DNA from: Myxococcota bacterium
Lineage (GTDB): Bacteria > Myxococcota_A > UBA9160 > UBA4427
Assembly (NCBI GenBank): GCA_030748735.1
Contig: JASMLK010000058.1
Coordinates: 1-64,000 of the forward strand
Direction: 5' to 3'
Length of the DNA: 64,000 nt
Under the pieces are notes generated by a model. The model was not told the DNA's origin. It searched no databases and saw only the letters and a program-made list of their open reading frames with translations. The stretch's first letter is position 1. The number at the start of each line of letters is the position of its first letter. Shown here one piece after another: positions 1-8,203 of this stretch. The position numbers were made by a program, and so were the translations under genes.

Positions 1-805
1 TGCGCGCGAAGAGGTGCAGGCTCGTGACCGCGTCTGCGAACTGCTTCGCTTCGTCGAGGCTGATATCCATGTTCTCCATGGCGGAGACGATCTGCGGGTC
101 GTCGAAGTCGATCGAACCGAGGAAACTCGACTCGCGGTCGATGCGTACTTCTGCGAAGCCGGCCGCCTCGATCGTGCGCAGATAGTCCGCGCGCAGGTTC
201 GCTCCGCTCACGCAGCCCACGTAGGCGTCGATGCTCTCGATCACCTTGTCGGGAAGCGGGCGTTCGAGCACGATGTCGCTCACCATCACGCGGCCACCGG
301 GTTTGAGCACGCGGAAGGCTTCGGCGTAGACCTTGTCCTTTTCCGGTGACAGGTTGATCACACAGTTCGACAGGATGACGTCGACGCTCGCGTCCTCGAT
401 TGGAAGCGCTTCGATCTGCCCCTTGCGGAATTCGACGCGATCTTCGAGCCCGACCTGCTTTGCGTTGGCACGGGCCTTTTCGAGCATGGCGTCCGTCATG
501 TCGACGCCGATCACATGGCCTTCGGGCCCAACCTGGCGTGCGGCGAGAAAGGAATCCATGCCGGCGCCCGAGCCGAGATCGACGACGGTTTCGCCCGGGC
601 GTAGCGCGTCGATCGCCGTCGGGTTGCCGCACCCGACACCGAGGTTGGCGCCTTCGGGTACCTGCTCGAGCTGTTCGTCGCTGTAACCGATGCGCCGCGC
701 CGCGTCGTCTGCGCGCGCTGTGTCGGGGGTGTTGGTGACGATCTGCGTGTAGCCCTCGCGCACCTGGTCGCGAAGGATGTCGGGGTCGTGGGATCGCTGG
801 GTCAT
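1..805 (-). CDS. arsM: Arsenite S-adenosylmethionine methyltransferase (3' end outside the window)
   Basis: Methylates trivalent arsenic with SAM, in the cytoplasm, as part of arsenic detoxification. The protein reads from an ATG at 803-805 and runs off the left edge after about 268 codons. Visible are the SAM-binding segment VVDLGSGAGMDSF (about residues 74-86) and three cysteines in the ArsM contexts: C59 in NLGVGCGNP, C148 in LSNCVINL and C198 in YVGCVSGA. These match the As(III)-binding cysteines known for the family. A textbook AAGGAGG lies just upstream of the ATG and fixes the start. No arsR or transporter is visible; the partner genes would lie to the left. A perfect dyad overlaps the leader and is the likely operator. 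The family call is firm. Confidence 0.93.
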   Translation of the reverse strand, partial: MTQRSHDPDILRDQVREGYTQIVTNTPDTARADDAARRIGYSDEQLEQVPEGANLGVGCGNPTAIDALRPGETVVDLGSGAGMDSFLAARQVGPEGHVIGVDMTDAMLEKARANAKQVGLEDRVEFRKGQIEALPIEDASVDVILSNCVINLSPEKDKVYAEAFRVLKPGGRVMVSDIVLERPLPDKVIESIDAYVGCVSGANLRADYLRTIEAAGFAEVRIDRESSFLGSIDFDDPQIVSAMENMDISLDEAKQFADAVTSLHLFAR

Positions 806-819
806 CTCTGCCTCCTTTT

Positions 820-845
820 GATATTTCCACAGTTATAGAAATATC
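820..845 (-). promoter_or_regulatory. Perfect inverted repeat in the arsM leader, probable repressor operator
   Basis: GATATTTC (820-827) and GAAATATC (838-845) form a perfect 8-bp dyad with a 10-base spacer. It is AT-rich in an otherwise GC-rich region and directly abuts the arsM ribosome binding site. ArsR/SmtB-type repressors bind AT-rich dyads of this general form in ars leaders, so arsenic-responsive repression is the natural inference. The regulator itself is not in the window. Confidence 0.6.
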
Positions 846-1099
846 GAGATGAGTCAACCCCGAAATCGAAAATCGGGCCGAAACCAGGGGGAGAGCGGTT
901 GCGAGGCCCTCCGTCAGTCGATGTCGAAGTAGGGATCGGACCTGCACTGCGGGTGTTTTGGTGGAGCGGGATCTTTCGAACCCAGCTGTACGGTGAGTGC
1001 TGGTTCGAGCGGCCGGGCTGATCGATGGCGTGAGTCCCGCATCCTACGGGTTCGGGAACTCGACCCGGTGGCGTTCTCGACGCCGATGGCGAGGTGTGG

Positions 1100-2278
1100 C
1101 TAACCGTCCGCCAGCCCCAGCCGATTGGCGATGTTGTTCTTCTGCATGTTCGAAGAACCGCCCACGATCGGCATGCCGAGGATGTCGCGCACGTGTCGCT
1201 CCATGTCGTAACCCTCGGAAAGACCGTAGGCGCCCATCACCCGCTGGCAGGCCAGTACCACCTCGACAGCGGTGTCGGCGACGAAGAGCTTCGCCATCGA
1301 CGTTTCGACGCTGCAGGGGCGGCCTTCTTGTGCGAGCCAGGCGCCGTGATAGAGCATGTGGCGACAGGCTTCGAGTTTCGTGCGCGCTTCGACCAGGGCG
1401 TGTCGCACGGCTTGATGGCCGCTGATCGGTTTTCCGAACTGTTGGCGTTCTTGCGCGTACTGCCAGGCCTCTTCGACCGCGGCTTGTGCAATGCCGAACG
1501 TGACGGCCGTGATCTCGATCTTTTCGACATCGAGGGCCGGCCCGGCGAGCATGTTCCAGCCCCGGTTCCATCCCGCTTCACCCCCGACCACGCGATCGAT
1601 CGGCACGTGCACGTCGTCGAACATCACGTCACTCGAAAGCGTGTAGCGGAGGTTCATGTGGTCGATCGGTGCGATCGTGATGCCCGGCAGGTCCGTCGGA
1701 ACGAGGACCAGCGTGAGGTTGCGATAGCGGTTGGACGAATCGTCGCTGCGGACCAGGCAGTAGATGAAGTCCGCGAACTCGGCTCCGGTGCACCATCGCT
1801 TCGAGCCGTTGAGGATGACGGCGCTGCCGTCGTCGCTGCGCTGTGCCGTGGTTCGGACACTCGCGAGATCGCCGCCGACATCGGGTTCGGAGAGTCCGTA
1901 GGCGAAGAGCAGGTCGCCATTGGCGAGCTTGGGCAATAGCTCGGCTTTCTGCTCCGGCGAGCCGTTCTCCGAGACGTTCATGCCCCCGTAGAAGGCACAG
2001 TGGATGAAGGGCCCCGCCGCGAAGCTCCCGCCGCGGCAGAGCTCTTCGATCACGGCGACGGCGGCCACCAGGTCGCGCCCCTGACCGCCGAATTCCTCGT
2101 CGATCGTGAGGCCACAGACACCGAGATCCGCGAGTTTGCGAAACAGCTCACGGGGGAAGCGGTGCTCGCGGTCCCATTCGCGCACCTGTTCCGGCTTCAT
2201 CTCCTCGTCTACGAAGCGGCGCATCGTTTCGCGCAGCAGGCCGATGTGTTCGGGTTCGTCGGCAAAGTGCGAAGGCAT
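1100..2278 (-). CDS. Acyl-CoA dehydrogenase family protein
   Basis: Predicted FAD-dependent alpha,beta-dehydrogenation of an acyl-CoA in the cytoplasm; 392 residues, normal length. The start is taken at the ATG at 2276-2278 (MPSHFADEPEH), because the longer frame only overlaps the upstream nitroreductase gene. Motifs: FAYGLSEPDVGGDLAS (FAD/substrate segment, about residues 125-140), R..FGKPISGHQAV in the C-terminal helical domain, and MERHVRD near the end. The usual catalytic Glu of the MCAD-type EGT motif is replaced (VGGSSNMQ). An alternative Glu is present at E252 in LDVEK, the position used by isovaleryl-/long-chain-type enzymes. It starts 2 bases after the nitroreductase stop, so the two are co-transcribed. 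The substrate cannot be told from sequence. Confidence 0.88.
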   Translation of the reverse strand: MPSHFADEPEHIGLLRETMRRFVDEEMKPEQVREWDREHRFPRELFRKLADLGVCGLTIDEEFGGQGRDLVAAVAVIEELCRGGSFAAGPFIHCAFYGGMNVSENGSPEQKAELLPKLANGDLLFAYGLSEPDVGGDLASVRTTAQRSDDGSAVILNGSKRWCTGAEFADFIYCLVRSDDSSNRYRNLTLVLVPTDLPGITIAPIDHMNLRYTLSSDVMFDDVHVPIDRVVGGEAGWNRGWNMLAGPALDVEKIEITAVTFGIAQAAVEEAWQYAQERQQFGKPISGHQAVRHALVEARTKLEACRHMLYHGAWLAQEGRPCSVETSMAKLFVADTAVEVVLACQRVMGAYGLSEGYDMERHVRDILGMPIVGGSSNMQKNNIANRLGLADG

Positions 2279-2280
2279 GG

Positions 2281-2928
2281 CTAGTAGGGTGCTCCCCAGG
2301 TGTCGGTGAAGACGAGTTTTTCGACGGGCCGCCGCGAGATCGGGCCGTGCCCGCCGAGCACCGGATAACCGATCGGAATCGCGGCAGCCGTGTACCAGGG
2401 CGCGGGAATCTCCAGCAGTTCGCAGACCACCGGCTCGACTTCGCACAGCAGTGTGGTCAAGACGCAACCCAGCCCCTCGTTGCGACATGCGAGGAGCAGG
2501 TTCTCGACCGCGGGGTAGACGGATGCACCGCCTACCACCGACACGCGATCCAGTGCCGCGTCGGTAATCGCCATGATCTCGGGGTTGAAGCAGGGAATCA
2601 CCACCGCCGGGGTGTCGACGAAGTGTTCCGCGAGGTAGTCCCCGGCGTCGAGCATGCGCTCGTTCTTCTTTCGCACTTCGTCGGGCGCGGTCTCGAGCAT
2701 CTTGCGGTGGCCGGCGGAGTAGGCCGCCCAGCGTTTGGCGTAGAGGGCGCCAAGCCGCGCCTTCTTGTCGCGGTCGCGCACGACCAGCATGCGCCAGGGT
2801 TGGACGTTGCCGCCGGTGGGTGCCCAGGTCGCGGCTTCGAGCACGCGGCGCATCACGTCGTCGGGGATCGGGTCGGGCCGCAGGCGTCGAACGGCCCGCA
2901 ACGTCTTCATCGCATCGTAGAGTTCCAT
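2281..2928 (-). CDS. Nitroreductase-family flavoprotein
   Basis: A 215-residue FMN-dependent nitroreductase-fold protein. The N-terminal pattern RAVRRLRPDPIPDDVMRRVL followed by ATWAPTGGNVQPW is the standard FMN-phosphate-binding region of the family, and the length is typical. The family includes NAD(P)H-dependent reductases of nitro compounds, quinones and enones, and also flavin-processing enzymes, so the reaction is open. It lies between an enoyl-CoA hydratase and an acyl-CoA dehydrogenase in one leftward operon. A role on an unsaturated or aromatic acyl intermediate is therefore more likely than general nitro reduction; this is inference. The ribosome binding site is weak (GGGAG several bases upstream). 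Confidence 0.85.
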   Translation of the reverse strand: MELYDAMKTLRAVRRLRPDPIPDDVMRRVLEAATWAPTGGNVQPWRMLVVRDRDKKARLGALYAKRWAAYSAGHRKMLETAPDEVRKKNERMLDAGDYLAEHFVDTPAVVIPCFNPEIMAITDAALDRVSVVGGASVYPAVENLLLACRNEGLGCVLTTLLCEVEPVVCELLEIPAPWYTAAAIPIGYPVLGGHGPISRRPVEKLVFTDTWGAPY

Positions 2929-2968
2929 CGTGGCTCCCGAGGTGGGTGGTGGTGGGGGCGAGCGCTTT

Positions 2969-3778
2969 CTAGCGGCCCTTGAATTGGGGTGGTCGCTTCT
3001 CGCGGATTGCGGCCAGCGCTTCGTCGTGGTCTTCGCTTTGGAGCGTGACGATTTCGAGCGCGGTCGAGGTGTCGAAGGCGACGTTCAAGGCGTCCTTCAC
3101 GAGTTTGTTGACCGACAGCTTCGTGTAGCGAAGTGCGAGGGGCGCGCCGGCGGCGAGCCGCTGGGCAAACGCCAACGCTTCTTCCTGCAGGCGGTCGGCC
3201 GGCAGCACCTCGTTGACCAGGCCCATGCTCTGCGCGTCGTCGGCGCGAAGGGGGTCGCCCGTCAGCAGGTATCGCTTCGCACGCGCGGGCCCGAGTACGA
3301 GGGGCCAGATCACGGCCCCGCCGTCACCGGCAACGATGCCGACGCTGACGTGTGGGTCGGCGATCGTCGCGGTTTCGGCCATGTAGATCGTGTCGCAGAG
3401 CAGGGAGATGGATGCGCCGAGCCCGATCGCGTGTCCGTTGACCGCGGCAACGATCGGGACTTCGACGTCGAGTAGATCCCAGATCAGTTGCTTCGCGTCG
3501 CGCCGCAGGTGATCGAGCTTGGCCGTGTCGTCGAGGGAGGGGAACCAGTCGAAGTCGCCGCCAGCACTGAAGGCCGGGCCGCTTCCCGTGATCACGATGG
3601 CCCGTGCTTCTTCTTCGCACTTGAGTTCGCGGAAGAGCTGAGCGAGTTCGGCGTGGAGGACGGCGTCGACGGCGTTCAACTTGCTCTTCGGGTGATCGAT
3701 CGTGATGCGAAGCACGTCGCCCAGGCGCTCGAAGCGAAGGGTTTCGTAACGGTCTGGGTCGAGATGAGCGGTGGACAT
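2969..3778 (-). CDS. Enoyl-CoA hydratase/isomerase (crotonase) family protein
   Basis: A 269-residue crotonase-fold protein. It shows the oxyanion-hole segment GSGPAFSAGGDFDWF (about residues 66-80) and the second segment AAVNGHAIGLGASISLLCD, both characteristic of the family. It probably hydrates or isomerises an unsaturated acyl-CoA. It is the first gene of the leftward operon hydratase-nitroreductase-acyl-CoA dehydrogenase. A TetR gene is transcribed divergently about 110 bases away, with an imperfect dyad between them, so repression relieved by an acyl-CoA-like ligand is the likely control. Substrate unknown. Confidence 0.87.
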   Translation of the reverse strand: MSTAHLDPDRYETLRFERLGDVLRITIDHPKSKLNAVDAVLHAELAQLFRELKCEEEARAIVITGSGPAFSAGGDFDWFPSLDDTAKLDHLRRDAKQLIWDLLDVEVPIVAAVNGHAIGLGASISLLCDTIYMAETATIADPHVSVGIVAGDGGAVIWPLVLGPARAKRYLLTGDPLRADDAQSMGLVNEVLPADRLQEEALAFAQRLAAGAPLALRYTKLSVNKLVKDALNVAFDTSTALEIVTLQSEDHDEALAAIREKRPPQFKGR

Positions 3779-3819
3779 CTGGGGAGTCTCCTGAGCTGGC
3801 AGATCGAGAGGAGTGTTTT

Positions 3820-3857
3820 CTAGAGTAATCGTCCAGTTCTGTAAATCACTCTTCTAG
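3820..3857. promoter_or_regulatory. Imperfect dyad in the divergent promoter region between the hydratase operon and tetR
   Basis: CTAGAGT (3820-3826) is mirrored by ACTCTTCTAG (3848-3857) across an AT-richer spacer containing CCAGTTCTGTAAATC. It sits between two divergent genes, one of which encodes a TetR-family regulator, a typical place for autoregulation. A related CTAGA-containing dyad lies at 4548-4581. Confidence 0.4.
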
Positions 3858-3887
3858 CATGCCGCTAGGTCGGGAAACGGTTTTGTC

Positions 3888-4496
3888 ATGGGCATCGATG
3901 TTCCCGCTGGCGGAAAAGCGCGACGTACCTACGAAAACCTGCTCGAAGCCATTCGCAGCGAGATCGCGGCCACCGGTTCATTCACCGCCGAGCGCGCAGC
4001 CGCGCGCGGGGGCAGCTCGCTCGCGACCTTCTACACGTACTTCCCTTCGAAAGAAGATGCGCTGACGGCTGCGTTCGCGCGCGCGCTGGATCGTCTCGCA
4101 GCGTGGGTGGAGGAGGAACTTCGCATCGAGCGGTTGCTCGAGTTGGGGCTTGCGAAGTTCTGCGCCGACTTCGTTCGCGGCTGCCTGGGCTTCTTCGCCG
4201 AGGAATCGCCGGTTTTTCGGCTCGCTCTGTCGGGCTTGTCCGAGAGTCGCGACTTGCGCGTGTTGTATCGCGATAGCGAAGACCGGGTCTTTCAGCTCTA
4301 TCACCGCTTCATCGAGCTGGGGCAGGCCGCGGGGAAACTGCGCGAGGGCGACCCGCACACGATGGCGCGCGCCATGCTCGTCGTGACCCAGGGGTTCAAC
4401 AACCCGACGCTCCTGGCGCTCGATCCCGCGGATCCGCTGCACCCGGAACTTCGGGATGTTCTGGTCCGGCTGCTGGCGCCGGTGTCGGCCGCGTAG
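3888..4496 (+). CDS. TetR/AcrR-family transcriptional regulator
   Basis: A 202-residue TetR-type regulator. The N-terminal helix-turn-helix is clear (about residues 14-60; SSLATFYTYFPSKEDALTAAF is the usual recognition-helix region), followed by a helical ligand domain of normal length. It is divergent from the hydratase/nitroreductase/acyl-CoA dehydrogenase operon and lies upstream of the acyl-CoA-dehydrogenase-fold monooxygenase gene. Dyads containing CTAGA occur in both flanking promoter regions, so it may control both units and itself. The ligand is unknown; acyl-CoA-responsive members are common in such contexts. The ATG at 3888 has only a weak Shine-Dalgarno sequence. Confidence 0.87.
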   Translation: MGIDVPAGGKARRTYENLLEAIRSEIAATGSFTAERAAARGGSSLATFYTYFPSKEDALTAAFARALDRLAAWVEEELRIERLLELGLAKFCADFVRGCLGFFAEESPVFRLALSGLSESRDLRVLYRDSEDRVFQLYHRFIELGQAAGKLREGDPHTMARAMLVVTQGFNNPTLLALDPADPLHPELRDVLVRLLAPVSAA

Positions 4497-4547
4497 GCCC
4501 GCAGGTCTGGGTCGGATCATGGAATTGGAGTTGCGGGCTGGAAGTCT

Positions 4548-4581
4548 CTAGAAAAATTGGAGTATATATCCAGTTTTCGAG
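4548..4581. promoter_or_regulatory. Long imperfect dyad upstream of the monooxygenase gene
   Basis: CTAGAAAAATTGGA (4548-4561) and TCCAGTTTTCGAG (4569-4581) form an imperfect palindrome with near-match arms around GTATATA. It is strikingly AT-rich for this DNA and lies 24-57 bases upstream of the ATG at 4605. It resembles a TetR-family operator overlapping a promoter, and the TetR gene ends only about 50 bases upstream. Confidence 0.5.
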
Positions 4582-4604
4582 AATCGTCCATGCAGGAGAC
4601 CCCG

Positions 4605-5759
4605 ATGACGACACCTGCGCTCCAGTTCGCGCGCGAGATGGCAGCCAAGCTCGAACCCCGCGGCCCCGAAATCGAGGCGGCCCGGCGGGTGCCCGACGAC
4701 ATCATCGCGGAGCTTCGCCAGCAGGGGATTTTTCGTCTTTGTATTACCAAGTCGCTCGGCGGCACGGAGGCGCCGGCACTCGAAACACTTCGCGTGATCG
4801 AAGAGATTTCACGCGGTGATGGGTCGACGGGATGGGTCGTCATGGTGGGTTGCACCACGGCGCTGTTCTCCGGGTACTTCGAGGAGTCCGTTGCGCGCGA
4901 GATCTACGGGACCGACCCCGAAGTCATCACCGTCGGCGCGACCGCACCGACGGGGCGAGCCCGGCGCGTCGAGGGGGGCGTCGAAGTCACGGGGCGTTGG
5001 CAGTGGGGCAGTGGCTCGCATCACGCCAACTGGTTGATCGGCGGCTCACTACTGGTCGATGACGACGGCGAACTCGTGCTGGATGAGGACGGCACCCCGC
5101 ATCATCTGCTGCCGCTCTTCTCGGCCGATCAGGTCGAACTCCTCGACACCTGGTACGTGCATGGCATGAGCGGGTCGGGCAGCACCGACTTCCAGGTCGA
5201 GAAGGCCTTCGTGCCGGACGAACGTTGCCTTCGCTTTGGCGTCGATGGTCCCCGGTTGAAGGGTCTCTATCAATTCCCGCTGCTCGGCTTCCTTGGCCTC
5301 GGTGTGTGTTCGATCTCGCTTGGGGTTGCGCGCCGTGCGATCGATGAACTCGTTGCGTTGGCGGGCACCAAGGTTCCAACCGCCAGCCAGCGCAACCTGG
5401 CCAGCCGCGCCTATGTCCAGTCTGCCGTGGCCGAAGCGGAGGCGGCGCTGCGTTCTTCGCGCGCGCTGCTTGCCGAGGCGGTGGAGAGTGCTTCCGAAGC
5501 TGCACGCAGCGACGCGCTGACGCTCGACCATCGGCTCGCTCTCAGGCTTGCCACGACGAATGCTTCGCGGCAGTCCGCAAAGGTGGTGGACCTGATGTAC
5601 AACGCGGCCGGGGGCACGTCGGTCTACGACCGAAGTCCGCTCTCGCGGATCTTCCGGGACATGCACGTCGCCACGCAGCACATCATGGTCGGGCCGCCGA
5701 CCTACGAGCTCTGCGGCCGTGTCCTGCTCGGGATGGACACAGACACCAGCTCGCTTTAG
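4605..5759 (+). CDS. Acyl-CoA-dehydrogenase-fold flavin-dependent monooxygenase (group D, HsaA/DszC-like)
   Basis: A 384-residue protein with the acyl-CoA dehydrogenase fold but the sequence style of two-component flavin monooxygenases. Features: ISRGDGSTGWVVMVGC near residues 70-85, the segment ARRVEGGVEVTGRWQWGSGS, and the C-terminal SRIFRDMHVATQHIMVGPP, where group D oxygenases such as HsaA have RxxRDxHxAxQH. It would use reduced flavin from a separate reductase plus O2 to hydroxylate a phenolic or related substrate. The ATG at 4605 is chosen because GCAGGAGAC lies just upstream; an upstream in-frame ATG at 4557 falls inside the dyad. No dedicated reductase is adjacent. The glycyl radical gene follows after 92 bases on the same strand. 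Confidence 0.78.
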   Translation: MTTPALQFAREMAAKLEPRGPEIEAARRVPDDIIAELRQQGIFRLCITKSLGGTEAPALETLRVIEEISRGDGSTGWVVMVGCTTALFSGYFEESVAREIYGTDPEVITVGATAPTGRARRVEGGVEVTGRWQWGSGSHHANWLIGGSLLVDDDGELVLDEDGTPHHLLPLFSADQVELLDTWYVHGMSGSGSTDFQVEKAFVPDERCLRFGVDGPRLKGLYQFPLLGFLGLGVCSISLGVARRAIDELVALAGTKVPTASQRNLASRAYVQSAVAEAEAALRSSRALLAEAVESASEAARSDALTLDHRLALRLATTNASRQSAKVVDLMYNAAGGTSVYDRSPLSRIFRDMHVATQHIMVGPPTYELCGRVLLGMDTDTSSL

Positions 5760-5851
5760 GCGAGACCGCTGGCCTCGCCGCGCGCACCCGCTCCAGCTCC
5801 TCGCTAGTATCGACCTCATCGGCAATCCGCTTTCCTTTCGAGGTCTTCGCC

Positions 5852-8203
5852 GTGAGTTCCGAACCCGCCACTGTGATCCCCTGGAAGCCTTCGGCACGCA
5901 TCCAGCGGCTCTACGAAGACCATTCGCGCGCCACGCCTTCGATCGGAGCCGAGCGCGCGCTGCACTACACCGAGTTCTACAAGCGTTTGGCGTCGCCGGA
6001 TGCGTCGCCGCTGTTGCTGAACGCGCAGAGCCTGGCCCATCACCTCGATCATCGTTCGATTCGCATCCATGACGACGAGTTGATCGTGGGGTCCCACACC
6101 GAGCACCGGGTGGGCGCGATCTGTCACGTCGAAAAGGCTGGCTCGGCGATGCTCGAAGACGTGTTCCATTTCGAGACGCGCGAGGTCAATCCCCTCGCGG
6201 TGGCCAAGGGCGTGAAATGGAAACTTTTGCGAGAGGTCGCTCCTTATTGGCTGGGTCGCAGCCTGCCGATGCGGGCGTTTTCGCTGCGAAAGAAGGTCGA
6301 GTACGCAGCCGAGCAGCTGACCGCGGCGCACTTCGTCATCAATGAAGTCGCCGGCGTCGCGCACTTCCTGCCCGACTACGGTGGGCTCGTTGAGCTCGGT
6401 ACGAACGGACTGCGCGAAAAGGTCGAAGCCCGACTCGCCGCCGGCGAACTACCGGAAGACGGACGCGACTTCCTCGCCGCGTGCCTGTTGTGTATCGATG
6501 CGGTCGAGCGTTTTTCCGACCGCTACCGCGACGAAGCACGGCGCATCGGGCGAGACGACATCGCTGAGGTGCTCGAATGGGTGCCCCGCAACCCTCCGCG
6601 CAGCCTGCGCGAAGCCCTGCAGTTGATCTGGTTCTTCCAGTTGATCATCCAGATCGAATCGATCGACCAGGGCATCAGCCTCGGCCGGATGGATCAGTAC
6701 CTCTACCCGATCTACCTCGAGCAGAAGCGCCGGGGTGAGGTCGACGACGACGAAGCGCGCGAGTTGTTCGCCGCCTTCTGCATCAAGCTTTCGGAAGTGA
6801 TTCCGATGTTCTCGGCGCGAGCGACAGAGTACTTCGCGGGGCTCCCGAGCGGTCAGGCGCTCACGATCGGAGGCATCGACGAAGCGGGGCGATGCGCGAG
6901 CAACGAACTCACTGGACTTCTGCTCGACGTGATGGAGGGCTTCAAGACGCGCCAGCCCAACTGGCATGCCCGGATCAGCAAGGCGTCGGTCCCCGACTAC
7001 CTGCGGCGCGTCGTGTCGGTGGTGGCCGGCGGCGGCGGTAGCCCGGCGCTCTACAACGACGACGTGATCATGCCCGCGATGGTCGAACGGCACGTCGCGA
7101 AGGAAAAGGTCTGGAACTACGCGACCGTGGGCTGTGTCGAGCCCGCGCTGTCTCGAGAGAGCTTCACCTCCTCCGATGCCGCGATCTTCAACCTCGCGAT
7201 CGCCCTGGAATGGCTATTCGCTGGTGAAAAGCGGATGGCCCAGGGCAAGACGTGTCGGCGCCCCTGGCTTTCGGACCTCACGTCGATGGACCAATTGATC
7301 GACCGTCTCGAAGCGCAGACCCGGGGGCGTCTGCTTCATATGAAGGGCTCGCTGGATGCGATCGAGCAGTCGGGGGCGAAGTACTTTCCGACGCCGCTTT
7401 CTTCTCTGACGATCGGAGGCTGCATCGAGAACGCCACCGATTCCACCCGGGGCGGTGCCTGGTACAACGCGTCGGGGATCCAGGCGGTTGGCATTGCGGA
7501 TCTCGCAAATTCGCTAGCCGTCGTCGACGAACTGGTCTTCGAGCGAGAACTCTGTTCCCTCGAAGAGATCGCCAACGCCTGTGCGGCGAACTTCGAAGGA
7601 GAAGACCTCCTGCTCGCCCGCGCGCGAAAGATCGCGGCCTTCGGCAACGACGATGCCCGGGTCGACGCGTTGGCGAACCGCGTGGCTCTGCTCTTCGATC
7701 GCTGCGTGTCGAGCCTGACCAATACGCGCGGTGGCGAGTACATGCCGGGCTTCTATTCGATGACCTGCCATCAGGGTTTCGGACGCAAGATGGCCGCGAT
7801 GCCCTCGGGCCGCCTTGCCGGCGCACCGCTGGCGGATGGGCTGGCGCCGGTGGACGGTTCGGATCTTCTCGGACCGACCGCGTCCCTGAATTCGGTCGCA
7901 CGTCTCGATCACACGCGCTTCGCGAACGGCATCAACCTCAACATCAAGTTCGATGCCGCCACCGTCGAGGGGGCCGAGGGTAGGGCGGCCCTCGAAGCGC
8001 TGGTTCGCGGCTACTTCGCGCAGGGTGGCATGCAGGTGCAGATCAACGTGCTCGACCCCGACGTCCTCGAAGAAGCGATGCGCGACCCCGACAGCCACCG
8101 CAATCTTCTGGTGCGGATCTCGGGCTACTGCGCGTACTTCGTCGACTTGACCCCGGCCATGCAGCGCGAACTGATCGACCGTACCCGCCAGCGAGCAAGA
8201 TGA
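5852..8203 (+). CDS. Glycyl radical enzyme, C-x-E lyase/dehydratase type, substrate unknown
   Basis: 783 residues, the usual length for glycerol dehydratase/PFL2-like glycyl radical enzymes. The thiyl-radical cysteine and partner glutamate are C428 and E430 in ATVGCVEPALS, the C-x-E pattern of eliminases (glycerol and propanediol dehydratase, CutC, hydroxyproline dehydratase, isethionate lyase) rather than the CC of true pyruvate formate-lyase. The glycyl radical site is G758 in RISGYCAYF, 25 residues from the C-terminus. GTG start at 5852 with GAGG upstream. The stop overlaps the activase ATG by 4 bases. The residue after GY is Cys where Ser or Ala is more usual in members I know. The enzyme is inactivated by O2, odd beside an O2-using monooxygenase. 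No microcompartment genes are visible. Confidence 0.9.
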   Translation: MSSEPATVIPWKPSARIQRLYEDHSRATPSIGAERALHYTEFYKRLASPDASPLLLNAQSLAHHLDHRSIRIHDDELIVGSHTEHRVGAICHVEKAGSAMLEDVFHFETREVNPLAVAKGVKWKLLREVAPYWLGRSLPMRAFSLRKKVEYAAEQLTAAHFVINEVAGVAHFLPDYGGLVELGTNGLREKVEARLAAGELPEDGRDFLAACLLCIDAVERFSDRYRDEARRIGRDDIAEVLEWVPRNPPRSLREALQLIWFFQLIIQIESIDQGISLGRMDQYLYPIYLEQKRRGEVDDDEARELFAAFCIKLSEVIPMFSARATEYFAGLPSGQALTIGGIDEAGRCASNELTGLLLDVMEGFKTRQPNWHARISKASVPDYLRRVVSVVAGGGGSPALYNDDVIMPAMVERHVAKEKVWNYATVGCVEPALSRESFTSSDAAIFNLAIALEWLFAGEKRMAQGKTCRRPWLSDLTSMDQLIDRLEAQTRGRLLHMKGSLDAIEQSGAKYFPTPLSSLTIGGCIENATDSTRGGAWYNASGIQAVGIADLANSLAVVDELVFERELCSLEEIANACAANFEGEDLLLARARKIAAFGNDDARVDALANRVALLFDRCVSSLTNTRGGEYMPGFYSMTCHQGFGRKMAAMPSGRLAGAPLADGLAPVDGSDLLGPTASLNSVARLDHTRFANGINLNIKFDAATVEGAEGRAALEALVRGYFAQGGMQVQINVLDPDVLEEAMRDPDSHRNLLVRISGYCAYFVDLTPAMQRELIDRTRQRAR

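Noticed and set aside
1237-1939. Long open frames opposite and overlapping the acyl-CoA dehydrogenase gene
   Set aside because: They are Arg/His-rich antisense shadows without ribosome binding sites or recognisable motifs, as expected in GC-rich DNA. The same applies to long antisense frames at 17485-19173, 26319-27503 and 59663-61459.
5852-8203. Calling the glycyl radical enzyme pyruvate formate-lyase (pflB), which would pair well with fhs at 22.6-24.3 kb
   Set aside because: The active site is GCVE (C-x-E), not the Cys-Cys pair of true pyruvate formate-lyase, and the activase has the ferredoxin insert of non-PFL activases.
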